Positions 8,245-16,119 of a DNA stretch of 64,000 nt are shown here, piece by piece. Below the pieces are notes generated by a model. That model was not told the origin of the DNA. It searched no databases and saw nothing but the letters and a program-made list of their open reading frames with translations. The first letter of the stretch is position 1. Each line of letters begins with the position of its first letter. The DNA comes from Sphingosinicella sp. BN140058 (GTDB lineage Bacteria > Pseudomonadota > Alphaproteobacteria > Sphingomonadales > Sphingomonadaceae). Location of the stretch: positions 1,599,001 to 1,663,000 of the forward strand of contig NZ_CP035501.1 in the NCBI RefSeq assembly GCF_004135585.1. Direction: 5' to 3'. A program made the translations under genes and the position numbers.

Positions 8245-8685
8245 TCACCAGACAGCTTGGGCGGGAGCACTCGCTCCGGCATCCGAGGCGTCGGCTTTGC
8301 CGCGAAGCTCCCGGGCGAGGGCGACGAATGCCCTGAGCGCGACCGAAGCGTTGCGCCGCCCTCGGTGATAGAGACAAAGCGCCGACAGCGGCGGCGTCCA
8401 ATCTTCAAGGACGCGGACCAGTCGCCCCGCGCGAATGTCGGCAAGCACGTCCGGCTCCATGAAAAAGCCGAGACCAATTCCGGAAAGCACGACCGCGCGG
8501 GAAAGGCTTGCCTCGTCCGGGGTAATCGGCCCTTCGAGGTCGACCTGGACCGTCTCTCCAATCTCTTCGACGATCACCGCGTCGGAATACGTGATCGACG
8601 GCGGCACCGTTCCGACGGTCTGATCCGCCACGTCGCAGACACCGGCGGAGCGGCTCGTCCCACTGCCTCTGCCCGTCACGCGCAA
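8245..8685 (-). pseudogene. LysR-family regulator remnant (C-terminal effector domain only)
   Basis: The frame encodes the second half of a LysR substrate-binding domain: [30 protein letters not shown], then [20 protein letters not shown] and an arginine/alanine-rich closing helix. This matches the C-terminal third of group-I LysR regulators such as those related to DmlR. The N-terminal helix-turn-helix and the first half of the sensor domain (about 200 residues) are absent, and the sequence upstream becomes AT-rich and unrelated. It is a truncated, probably dead gene; a deletion or a past mobile element joined it to the GMC oxidoreductase promoter region. Confidence 0.7.
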
Positions 8686-8751
8686 CGGGCCGGATATTTG
8701 ACGGTTCGCCTCGAATGCGCCGCCGCGCCCAAAAAAATTGAAATATTATAC

Positions 8752-8775
8752 TTGATAGAATTGATAGATTTGATA
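8752..8775. repeat. Triple TTGATA direct repeat in an AT-rich island
   Basis: TTGATA occurs at 8752, 8761 and 8770, an exact 9-bp period (TTGATAGAA, TTGATAGAT, TTGATA). It lies in a 50-bp AT-rich stretch between the LysR remnant and the GMC oxidoreductase gene, about 210 bp before the latter's start. It may be a regulator-binding array or a junction left by rearrangement. Confidence 0.5.
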
Positions 8776-8983
8776 TCTGACCGCCACCGCCGCGGAGGGA
8801 GTGTCCCTTCCGCCGGCTTGGTGCTCCTCCAGCCCTGACCCGGCCGGGGGAGCCTCGGGTCGACACGCGGTGCAGGCACGTGCCGTGCAGCCTTCGAGCG
8901 CCACGGCCGGGCACGGACGGATTTACCGGCCGGGTCACGTGGCTGCGAACGGCGGTGGATCCGCTTTCGAAGGAGGTCCAAGA

Positions 8984-10597
8984 ATGAATTCGCACCATCA
9001 AGACGCGCTGGATTTCGCCCGACGCGCGCGCGCAAACCAGGATCGGCTGACTGCCGATCTGAAATCGCACTACGACTTCATCATCTGCGGCGCGGGGTCA
9101 TCCGGCTCGGTGGTCGCTCGGCGGCTGGCCGAGAATCCAGATGTGCAGGTCCTGCTCCTCGAAGCGGGCGGGAGCGACGAGGTCGCTCCCGTGCTCGATC
9201 CCGCGCAATGGCCGACGAACCTCGGCAGCGAGCGCGACTGGGGTTTCCAGGCCGAGCCCAATCCGCACCTGAACGGCCGTTCGCTGTCGATGTCGATGGG
9301 CAAGGTGCTCGGCGGCGGCTCCAGCATCAACGTGATGGTCTGGGCCCGCGGGCACCGCAGCGACTGGGATCATTATGCGGCGGAGGCCGGCGACGAGGAT
9401 TGGGGCTATGACAACGTCCTTTCACTCTACCGCCGAATCGAGAATTGGCAGGGCCGGCCGGATCCGGAATTTCGCGGCGCATCGGGGCCGGTCTGGGTCC
9501 AGCCGGCCTCCGATCCCAGCCCGGTTGCGCATGCGATGCTGGCCGCCGCCTCGGAACTCGGCATCCCGACATTCGATTCTCCGAACGGCGAGATGATGGA
9601 AGGTCCCGGGGGGGCCGCGATCAGCGACATGCTGGTCCGCGACGGTCAGCGCCAGTCTCTGTATCGTGCCTACCTCCATCCGTGGCTCGATCGCCCAAAC
9701 CTTACCGTGCTGACCGGCGCAACGGTCCGCCGGGTGGTTCTCGACGGTAAGCGGGCCACCGGAGTGGAGATCGTGCATGGCGGCCGCGTCTCGACCATCG
9801 GTGCACGCAGCGAGATCGTGCTGTCGCTCGGCGCGATGCACACGCCGAAGGTGCTGATGCATTCCGGAATCGGCGACCGCGACGAGCTAGGGCGCCACGG
9901 CATTCCGCTCGTGCAGCATCTGCCCGGCGTCGGTCGCAACCTGCAGGATCACGTGTCGTTCGGCTGCATCTGGGAATATGCCGAGCCCATCGCGCCCCGC
10001 AACAGCGGCAGCGAGGCCACCCTTTACTGGAAGAGCCGGCCGGATCTCGATGCACCGGATCTGCTCTTCTGCCAGGTCGAGTTTCCGGTCCCCAGCGAGC
10101 GAACCGCGGCCCTCGGCGTTCCCGAGCATGGCTGGACCATGTTCGCCGGCCTCGCACGTCCTGCCAGCCGAGGCCGCCTGCGGCTCACGAGCGCAGACCC
10201 GATGGCGCCGATCACGATCGATGCCAACATGCTGTCGGATCCCGCCGACATGGAGGCTGCCGTCGGTTGCGTCCAATTGTGCCGGGAACTCGGCAACGCC
10301 CAGGCGTTCAGCCCCTACGTCACACGGGAGGTCATGCCCGGCAACGTCGCCGGAGACGATCTCGAGGACTATATCCGCAACTCGGCCGTCACCTACTGGC
10401 ACCAGACCTGCACCGCGAAGATGGGTCAGGATGCGATGTCGGTCGTCGACCACAAGCTGCGGGTCTACGGTGTCGATGGCTTGCGCATTGCAGACGGTTC
10501 GATCCTGCCGCGGGTGTCGACCGGAAACACGCAGGCGCCCTGTGCGATCGTCGGTGAGCGGGCAGCAGACATCCTGCGCGTAAGCCACGGCCTCTGA
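8984..10597 (+). CDS. GMC-family FAD oxidoreductase
   Basis: A 537-residue flavoprotein of the glucose-methanol-choline family. The N-terminal dinucleotide fold is DFIICGAGSSGSVVARRLAE ending in LLLEAG. The GMC signature 1 region is MSMGKVLGGGSSINVMVWAR. C-terminally, TYWHQTCTAKMG carries the active-site His, and STGNTQAP the paired Asn and FAD-binding proline. It should oxidise an alcohol (choline-, glucose- or aromatic-alcohol-like) to the aldehyde or further; the substrate is not deducible. There is no signal peptide. The start is firm: AGGAGGTCC lies just before the ATG at 8984. It ends 136 bp before the response-regulator gene, with a hairpin between. Confidence 0.93.
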   Translation: MNSHHQDALDFARRARANQDRLTADLKSHYDFIICGAGSSGSVVARRLAENPDVQVLLLEAGGSDEVAPVLDPAQWPTNLGSERDWGFQAEPNPHLNGRSLSMSMGKVLGGGSSINVMVWARGHRSDWDHYAAEAGDEDWGYDNVLSLYRRIENWQGRPDPEFRGASGPVWVQPASDPSPVAHAMLAAASELGIPTFDSPNGEMMEGPGGAAISDMLVRDGQRQSLYRAYLHPWLDRPNLTVLTGATVRRVVLDGKRATGVEIVHGGRVSTIGARSEIVLSLGAMHTPKVLMHSGIGDRDELGRHGIPLVQHLPGVGRNLQDHVSFGCIWEYAEPIAPRNSGSEATLYWKSRPDLDAPDLLFCQVEFPVPSERTAALGVPEHGWTMFAGLARPASRGRLRLTSADPMAPITIDANMLSDPADMEAAVGCVQLCRELGNAQAFSPYVTREVMPGNVAGDDLEDYIRNSAVTYWHQTCTAKMGQDAMSVVDHKLRVYGVDGLRIADGSILPRVSTGNTQAPCAIVGERAADILRVSHGL

Positions 10598-10654
10598 TCC
10601 TCGGATAAGATCCCGCTTTTCCTCCCGTGCGCGCCGGACGGGCTGGGGCGTGCC

Positions 10655-10690
10655 CCCCTCGAGCCGATCGCCTCGAACAGGCTCGAGGGG
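10655..10690 (+). other. Inverted repeat between the GMC oxidoreductase and response-regulator genes
   Basis: CCCCTCGAGCC (10655-10665) and GGCTCGAGGGG (10680-10690) are perfect 11-bp arms around 14 nt. The hairpin lies 44 bp before the next start codon. It could end the upstream transcript or fold in the leader of the regulator mRNA; no T-run follows. Confidence 0.5.
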
Positions 10691-10733
10691 CCGTGCGCAC
10701 CAGCCCCGGCCGGCGCAGAAGGTTAGAAAATCC

Positions 10734-11513
10734 ATGTATCACTTCACTGACATGCCGCAGGGGATCGGCCCCCGAACGATGCCACCGATCCCGGCCGCCC
10801 AGCTCGGGCGCGTGCTGGTCATCGACGATGACCCCACTGCCCGCGAGCGGATCATGCAGCCGCTGACGGACCAGCAATGCGTGGCCGTGGGCACCATGCG
10901 GCGTGACGCCGCGCGTCACCTTCAGACGGATCAATTCAGTCTGGTCATTCTCGATGTCAGGCGCGAAGCCCTGAACGGCTTCGACACCCTGCGCCAGGTT
11001 CGGACCCGTTCCAACGTACCGGTGATCCTGATCACCGAGGCACGCCATGACGAAATCGATCGCGTGCTGGCACTCGAGCTCGGTGCTGACGACCTCCTTC
11101 CGCAACCGTTCAGCGTGCGAGAGCTCATCGCGCGGGCGCGCGCGATCCTGCGCCGGCAGGAATATGGCCGCCGGTTCACCGGGCCATCGCCAAGGGGCGG
11201 CTACCGTTTTCAGGGCTGGGAATTGCGTCACACGATCCGGACGCTGACCAATCCCGCGGGTAACGAGGTCGAGCTCACCAAGAAGGAATATGCCCTTCTG
11301 ACCGCATTTCTGGACGCGCCCGGCCGGCCGCTGTCCAGGCTCCATCTCATGCGGGCCACACGCACCCACGAAGACATTTTCGATCGCAGCATCGATGTTC
11401 AGGTGCTTCGGCTCAGACGCAAGCTGTCCGCACATCCCCGCGGCGGCGACCTGATCAAGACGGAACGGAGCTATGGCTATCGGTTCGACGCGACTGTCGA
11501 GACCCTGTTCTGA
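10734..11513 (+). CDS. OmpR/PhoB-type response regulator with altered receiver
   Basis: A 259-residue two-domain regulator: receiver at about 25-140 and winged helix at about 160-255 (LTKKEYALLTAFL, RSIDVQVLRLRRKL, KTERSYGYRF). The acidic pocket (VIDDDP) and phospho-acceptor Asp74 (LVILDV) are present. The invariant lysine of the KPF motif is Gln124 here (LLPQPF), and the Thr/Ser switch is Thr in LITEARHD. Loss of the lysine usually weakens or abolishes phosphorylation-driven switching. The DNA-binding half is very like that of the regulator at 12137, so the two are paralogues. No kinase gene adjoins this one. Confidence 0.9.
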   Translation: MYHFTDMPQGIGPRTMPPIPAAQLGRVLVIDDDPTARERIMQPLTDQQCVAVGTMRRDAARHLQTDQFSLVILDVRREALNGFDTLRQVRTRSNVPVILITEARHDEIDRVLALELGADDLLPQPFSVRELIARARAILRRQEYGRRFTGPSPRGGYRFQGWELRHTIRTLTNPAGNEVELTKKEYALLTAFLDAPGRPLSRLHLMRATRTHEDIFDRSIDVQVLRLRRKLSAHPRGGDLIKTERSYGYRFDATVETLF

Positions 11514-11946
11514 GCTTGCGGACGCATCGCCTACCGCCCAGCAGACGCAAGCGAGACCTCCGACGGCGTCGGCAACGCCACCGGTTTAGCTTGCTAGGCA
11601 AAGGGCGACAGGAATGCAGCCAGCCGCAGCCAGGGGGCGGCTCGACTCTCCTCCCCTTGCTCAGTTTTGCAGGTCCGCGCGGTCGCCTTCGCGCGCTCCC
11701 GCCAGCTCGATCGGGCGTGGCCGGCGCAAGTCAGGCCTCGGCGCTTTCGGATGACGCGTGCACGAGGTTCCGGGGTCTGAGTGCCGAGGTCGCTGCAGAA
11801 CCTCGCCTCGGGTTCCCGACCTTCACCGCTCGGGACCCCGGAATAGCAGGCGCATCCGATGGCTGGACTTTCAGAATGACAAGGCAAGTCCGCATATTCC
11901 TTGTTCTTGAACAGCTCGGCTGACCTGTCAATCGCCCCCTTGTTTC

Positions 11947-11966
11947 CGATGCAACGCGTTGCATCG
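11947..11966. promoter_or_regulatory. Perfect 20-bp palindrome
   Basis: CGATGCAACGCGTTGCATCG is fully self-complementary over 20 bp with a central CG. That geometry resembles LacI-family operators. It lies about 170 bp before the response-regulator start at 12137. No LacI-type gene is present in the window. Confidence 0.5.
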
Positions 11967-12052
11967 CCAGCAAGTCATTCCTCTCCGACGTGCCACGCGG
12001 TTGATCGCCTCATCGCACCGGGCAGTCCGCTGGCCGATAGTTAGGAAAGAAC

Positions 12053-12067
12053 TGTTACGGTTGTTAC
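12053..12067 (+). promoter_or_regulatory. TGTTAC tandem repeat upstream of the response regulator
   Basis: TGTTAC is repeated at 12053 and 12062 (9-bp period). It lies about 75 bp before the start codon. Tandem half-sites are the usual binding mode of OmpR-family regulators, so autoregulation is possible. A TATTCT at 12073 could be the -10 element. Confidence 0.35.
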
Positions 12068-12136
12068 CATCGCTATTCTTGGCCGAGGAAAACGACCTTA
12101 GAGGCGCCTCGACCTCACGGGGAGGTAACCAATGAG

Positions 12137-12898
12137 GTGTTTGCAGTGACTTTTATGAACAATAGTGAGTTCACGTCCCAGGCGAAGGCGGCGCGTGTGC
12201 TGGTCGTGGACGACGATCCGGCGATGCAGCGCATGATCGTCGCCTACCTGATCGAGCACAATCTTCGTGCCACCTCGGTCTCCGGGCGCGAGGGCCTGAT
12301 GCGATCGATCACAATCCGCGAGCCGGACCTGGTGGTGCTCGACCTTCACCTCGGTGAAGATGACGGGCTCGACATCCTGCGTGAGCTCCGCGCCAGGAGT
12401 GTCGTCCCGGTCATCCTCATCACCGGCGGTCGCCGCGAGGAGGTCGATCGGGTGCTGGGGCTCGAGCTCGGAGCCGACGACTATCTGACCAAGCCCTTTG
12501 GCCTTCGCGAACTGCTTGCCCGTATCCGCGCGGCGCTCCGACGCCGCAGCATGGATCGCATGAGCCCGGCCAAGCAGCGTGAATGCACCTTCCGCTTCGC
12601 CGGCTGGACATTCGACCAGCGCCAGCGCCAACTCACCTCGCCGACCGGCGAAGTCGTCGTCCTCACCAAGGGCGAGTTCGCATTGCTGAGCGCCTTCCTC
12701 CAGGCACCGCGCCGGCCGCTCACCCGCGAACATCTGCTCCAGGCGACGAGGGTTCACGAAGACGTTCTGGATCGCAGCATCGACGTCCAAATCCTCCGGC
12801 TGCGGCGCAAGCTCCAGGACCCCCCGCACGCGCCCCGCCTCATTCGGACGGAACGCGGAGTCGGCTACCGGTTCGACTGCGAGGTGGAACTCGTGTGA
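12137..12898 (+). CDS. OmpR/PhoB-type response regulator
   Basis: A regulator of up to 253 residues. The receiver has VVDDDP, phospho-acceptor Asp in LVVLDLHLGE, Thr in LITGGRRE and an intact TKPF lysine. The C-terminal winged helix has LTKGEFALLSAFL, RSIDVQILRLRRKL and RTERGVGYRF. The start is ambiguous: GTG 12137 lies 11 nt after GGAGG, and GTG 12146 and ATG 12155 are alternatives. A five-codon frame beginning at ATG 12132 sits at ideal spacing from the same GGAGG. The stop overlaps the peroxidase start by 4 nt (GTGA), so the gene heads an operon with the di-heme peroxidase and the VirA-like kinase, its likely partner. Confidence 0.92.
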   Translation: MFAVTFMNNSEFTSQAKAARVLVVDDDPAMQRMIVAYLIEHNLRATSVSGREGLMRSITIREPDLVVLDLHLGEDDGLDILRELRARSVVPVILITGGRREEVDRVLGLELGADDYLTKPFGLRELLARIRAALRRRSMDRMSPAKQRECTFRFAGWTFDQRQRQLTSPTGEVVVLTKGEFALLSAFLQAPRRPLTREHLLQATRVHEDVLDRSIDVQILRLRRKLQDPPHAPRLIRTERGVGYRFDCEVELV

Positions 12899-13818
12899 GG
12901 AGCTTCGCGCTTCCTCTGGCCCTCGCATGCTGCATGCTCGCCCCGCCGGCCAGATCCCGAGAGGACGGGGTTCCCGTTGGCGTGATCGAGACACAATCGC
13001 GCCTGCCTCAGAGCCGCGGCAGCAAGATCGACCTCGGCAGAGACCTGTTCCACGACCGCCGGATCTCGGCTTCGCTGACGCTGAGTTGCGCCTCCTGTCA
13101 CGATCTCGAGACCAATGGCGCGACATCACGGCGCTTCGATCGCGGGATTTCCGGCCGCCGCCTCCAGTTCAACACGCCGACCGTGTTCAACAGCGTCCAT
13201 AATTATCGGCTCGGCTGGGAAGGCAGGACGCGCACCCTCAAAGATTTCGCGATCGGCACGCTCGGGAGCGAGCATGTGATGCGCGATCGCGATCGGTCCG
13301 CAGAGCGCTTTGCCGCCGATCCCCGGATGTTCGCCCGCTTCGAGGAAGTCTACGGCGCCGGCCCGAACCGGACCACGATCGCCGATGCGCTCGCCAGCTT
13401 CATGAGCACGCTAGTGACCCCGGCCCCGTTCGATCGATGGCTGCGCGGCGATCGCGCTGCGCTCACGCCGCAGCAGGTGCGCGGCTACGAACGGTTCAAA
13501 CGCGCCGGATGCGCAAGCTGCCACCAGGGTGTGAACCTCGGTGCGAACCTGTTCCAGCGCCGCGGCATCTTCCATCCGATCGGCGGCAAAGGCCCCGATG
13601 ATCTGAGGGTGCCGAGCCTCAGGAACGTTGCGGTCACTGCGCCTTACTTTCACGACGGCCGCGTCGCCTCGCTGCCCGGCGCGATCCGGGTGATGGCCCG
13701 GTCCCAGCTCGATCTGACCCTTGCCGATGAGGACGTTCGCGACATCGCCGCCTTTCTGCGCGCGCTGACCGGAACCTATCGAGGCCGCCCGCTGCGGCAG
13801 GCGAGCGTTCGGGAATGA
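12895..13818 (+). CDS. Di-heme cytochrome c peroxidase / MauG-family protein
   Basis: A 307-residue periplasmic c-type cytochrome. A signal peptide (RSFALPLALACCMLAPP) precedes two haem-attachment motifs, both CASCH, at about residues 70 and 206, as in the CcpA/MauG family. DLGRDLFHDRRIS and LSCASCHDLE are typical of the N-terminal haem domain; RVPSLRNVAVTAPYFHDG is the conserved segment of the C-terminal domain. It should reduce hydrogen peroxide with electrons from a small cytochrome, or carry out a MauG-like oxidation. GTG 12895 overlaps the regulator's stop and has GAGG-TGGA before it. The stop overlaps the kinase ATG (ATGA). It may both serve and be controlled by the flanking two-component system. 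Confidence 0.92.
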   Translation: MRSFALPLALACCMLAPPARSREDGVPVGVIETQSRLPQSRGSKIDLGRDLFHDRRISASLTLSCASCHDLETNGATSRRFDRGISGRRLQFNTPTVFNSVHNYRLGWEGRTRTLKDFAIGTLGSEHVMRDRDRSAERFAADPRMFARFEEVYGAGPNRTTIADALASFMSTLVTPAPFDRWLRGDRAALTPQQVRGYERFKRAGCASCHQGVNLGANLFQRRGIFHPIGGKGPDDLRVPSLRNVAVTAPYFHDGRVASLPGAIRVMARSQLDLTLADEDVRDIAAFLRALTGTYRGRPLRQASVRE

Positions 13819-15950
13819 GATGGCTGCCCTGTCTGCGGATCGGCACCATTCTCCTGTTTCTGCTCTGCACCGCACTCGCCAGCCTGACGCTCCGGGCGAT
13901 GAACGACAGCCGACGGTGGATGACCGCCTCCAGCGACGCGATGATCGGCTACGCGCTCGCCGAGCGCGCCTTGCAGGTGGATCTGCTCAGCCTGCGCGCC
14001 GGGCTCCTTCGCAATTATGATCCGGTCAACCGCGATCTCGCCGTCGCTCGCAAGAACCTCGCCGTCCTCCGCAGCAGCTTCCAACGAGCATCCTCACAGC
14101 GGCTCGTGGCCACCCTGATGCGCATCGGCGATCGCCAGGAAGCGCTCGTCGAACAGTTCAAGAGCAGCAATGCTCTGCTGCAAAACTCGCTGACCCGCTT
14201 CGCGGTCGCGGGAACGTCGGACGCGGCGGCCGGCGACCCTCTGTCGGCCCGGATCCTCAGGCTGACCTTGGACACGAGCCCGCAGACCGTGATCGAGGCC
14301 GAGAAGGCGCTGCGCAGGATACCAGCGGCACGGGACGGCACGCCGGAGTCGCAATTGCTGTCCCATGCGCGTTTGCTGGTTGCGGTGCTGCCTCGGATCG
14401 ACGGCCTGCTCCAGTCGCTGCGCAGCCTGCGCACCGAAAGCCGGATCGTCGCGCTCCAACGCGCCGTACAGACGGATGCGGAGGAACGCATGGCCCGGGT
14501 TCGAACGCTCCAGGTCACCTTCGGCGTTCTGCTGCTGATGTTCGTGACGAACATATTGGCCCTGCTGCTGGTCCAGCATGTCGCCGGGCGAGACCTCAGG
14601 GCACAGGCTGCGAACGAGCGGCTCAATGCCGCTATCGCAACGCCGCTGATCGACACGGAGCCGGCGAACTTCATTGCCCGGATTCATGAAGCGATGCACC
14701 GGCTCGCCCTCCATATCGACGCCACGCGGCTTCAGCTGATCATTCCCGATTGTACGGGAAATCGTCTCTTTTCGTGGCCCGACACGGATCCCGAGTCCGA
14801 TTGGCTGCAGAGGTTGGTAGAAGCGGCCGGAGCGGACTCCGCCTGGGTGGGGGACCGCGTGATCGCATCCCGCGCGGACGACAGGCGCTATCCGCTGCTG
14901 CGGCGGACCATGACTGCCATTGGCATGGACAATCTGGCGATGCTCCGCATCTCCGAACCATGTGCGCTCGTGATCGGCTTCGAGCCGAAAAGCCTAGGCT
15001 TCGTCGAAAGGCGTGACAATCTGGCCGGCATCACCTCCGCGATCATTGCGATCGCGCACGGTGCCCGCCGGGAGGCGATGCAGGTCGAGCGCGAGAGGCT
15101 CGAGAGAAGCCTCGCTCGTGCGGGCCGCATGGAGACGATCGGCGCAATGGCGAGCGGCGTCGCGCACAACTTCAACAACATCATCTGCGCGATCCGCGGC
15201 TTCGCCGAATTGGGGCAGGAGCGAACCCGCGCCGGATCGCCGGGCCGAACCTGCTTCAACGAGATATGCGCGGCAGCCGATCGTGCGAGCGATCTGATCG
15301 ACGACATCCTGCACTTCGGCAAGCAGGATCGGGCGACGAAGCAGCCCGTGGACTTGCTCGGCGTGCTCAAGCAAACGGTGCGGCTGCTTGCCGGAGCAAC
15401 CCGCTCGAAACGATGCTTCGAACTGCAGCCGTCGACGCATAGCCGATTTCCTGTCCTTGGCGCCGGCAGCGACCTGCAGCAGGTCTTCTTGAACATCTGC
15501 AACAACGCCCGCGAGGCAAGCCGCGGAAGCCCGGTGACGATCTCGATCGAATCGGCCGTGCTGCGGAATGAAAGCCAGAACGCCATATCCGGGCTTTCCC
15601 CTGGCCGCTACGTTGTCGTGCGGGTTCGTGACGCGGGGCCGGGAATTGCGGAGTCGGTCAGAGAGCGTTTGTTCGAGCCATTCTTCACCACCAAGGCGGC
15701 GGGCACTGGCCTTGGCCTGTCGACAGCCTGGGAAATCGTCCAGGATCATGGGGGAACCATCGCGGTCGAGAACATGCCGGACGGCGGTGCCTGCTTCTCG
15801 GTTTGGCTGCCGGAGCTTGATGCGAGGCCGGAGACCGAGGCAGCCGCGGTCGCGCCCTCCGTCGGGCCGTCAGCGCCCGCGGCCGCGCGGCAGCAAAGGC
15901 GCCGCTCCTGCTGGTTGAGGTCAGCGTTCAACCCCACCGGATCCGGATGA
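13815..15950 (+). CDS. VirA-like membrane sensor histidine kinase
   Basis: A 711-residue kinase. A first membrane helix (about residues 8-26) and a second (about 236-258, VTFGVLLLMFVTNILALLLV) enclose a helical periplasmic domain of about 200 residues. A GAF-like region follows (about 275-420). The H-box is GVAHNFNN with His451, a sequence typical of the VirA-like group. The ATPase has NICNNAREAS, RDAGPGI, FEPFFTTK and GTGLGLST. VirA and many relatives carry a C-terminal receiver; here a proline/alanine/arginine-rich tail of about 50 residues ends the protein instead. Operon position implies phosphotransfer to the OmpR-type regulator at 12137. The signal is unknown. Confidence 0.9.
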   Translation: MRWLPCLRIGTILLFLLCTALASLTLRAMNDSRRWMTASSDAMIGYALAERALQVDLLSLRAGLLRNYDPVNRDLAVARKNLAVLRSSFQRASSQRLVATLMRIGDRQEALVEQFKSSNALLQNSLTRFAVAGTSDAAAGDPLSARILRLTLDTSPQTVIEAEKALRRIPAARDGTPESQLLSHARLLVAVLPRIDGLLQSLRSLRTESRIVALQRAVQTDAEERMARVRTLQVTFGVLLLMFVTNILALLLVQHVAGRDLRAQAANERLNAAIATPLIDTEPANFIARIHEAMHRLALHIDATRLQLIIPDCTGNRLFSWPDTDPESDWLQRLVEAAGADSAWVGDRVIASRADDRRYPLLRRTMTAIGMDNLAMLRISEPCALVIGFEPKSLGFVERRDNLAGITSAIIAIAHGARREAMQVERERLERSLARAGRMETIGAMASGVAHNFNNIICAIRGFAELGQERTRAGSPGRTCFNEICAAADRASDLIDDILHFGKQDRATKQPVDLLGVLKQTVRLLAGATRSKRCFELQPSTHSRFPVLGAGSDLQQVFLNICNNAREASRGSPVTISIESAVLRNESQNAISGLSPGRYVVVRVRDAGPGIAESVRERLFEPFFTTKAAGTGLGLSTAWEIVQDHGGTIAVENMPDGGACFSVWLPELDARPETEAAAVAPSVGPSAPAAARQQRRRSCWLRSAFNPTGSG

Positions 15951-16054
15951 GGGGACCCGTCGTCCAAGCACGGCTGCGGGAGACGGTGGGGGGCCGCGGT
16001 CGAGGCTGCGGCCTCTCCGCTAGCGATTATATCATATTTCGGTCGAGGCCGAAG

Positions 16055-16070
16055 CGTACTATATCGTACG
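16055..16070. promoter_or_regulatory. Inverted repeat before the HTH-GAF gene
   Basis: CGTAC and GTACG are separated by 6 bp within a local AT-rich promoter-like stretch (TATATCATATTTC at 16029-16041). It lies 50-65 bp before the start codon at 16120. The encoded HTH protein could bind it, but this is inference. Confidence 0.35.
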
Positions 16071-16119
16071 GGTGCGCGCCGGCCTTGCAGTCTGTGGGTC
16101 GATCCTGAGGTGAATGGAC

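Larger units (their letters stand above)
11514..12136. other. 623-bp spacer between the two response regulators
   Basis: No protein-like frame was seen on either strand; open stretches here are short and compositionally poor. The right part (11940-12130) is less GC-rich and holds the 20-bp palindrome, the TGTTAC direct repeat and the Shine-Dalgarno sequence of the next gene. Confidence 0.6.

Noticed and set aside
8116..8401. Short frames on both strands around the LysR remnant considered as small genes
   Set aside because: They overlap the LysR-derived sequence in other phases and lack initiation signals.
11516..11923. A 135-codon frame after the first response regulator
   Set aside because: Arginine/serine-rich, no ribosome-binding site, no recognisable domain; treated as spacer.
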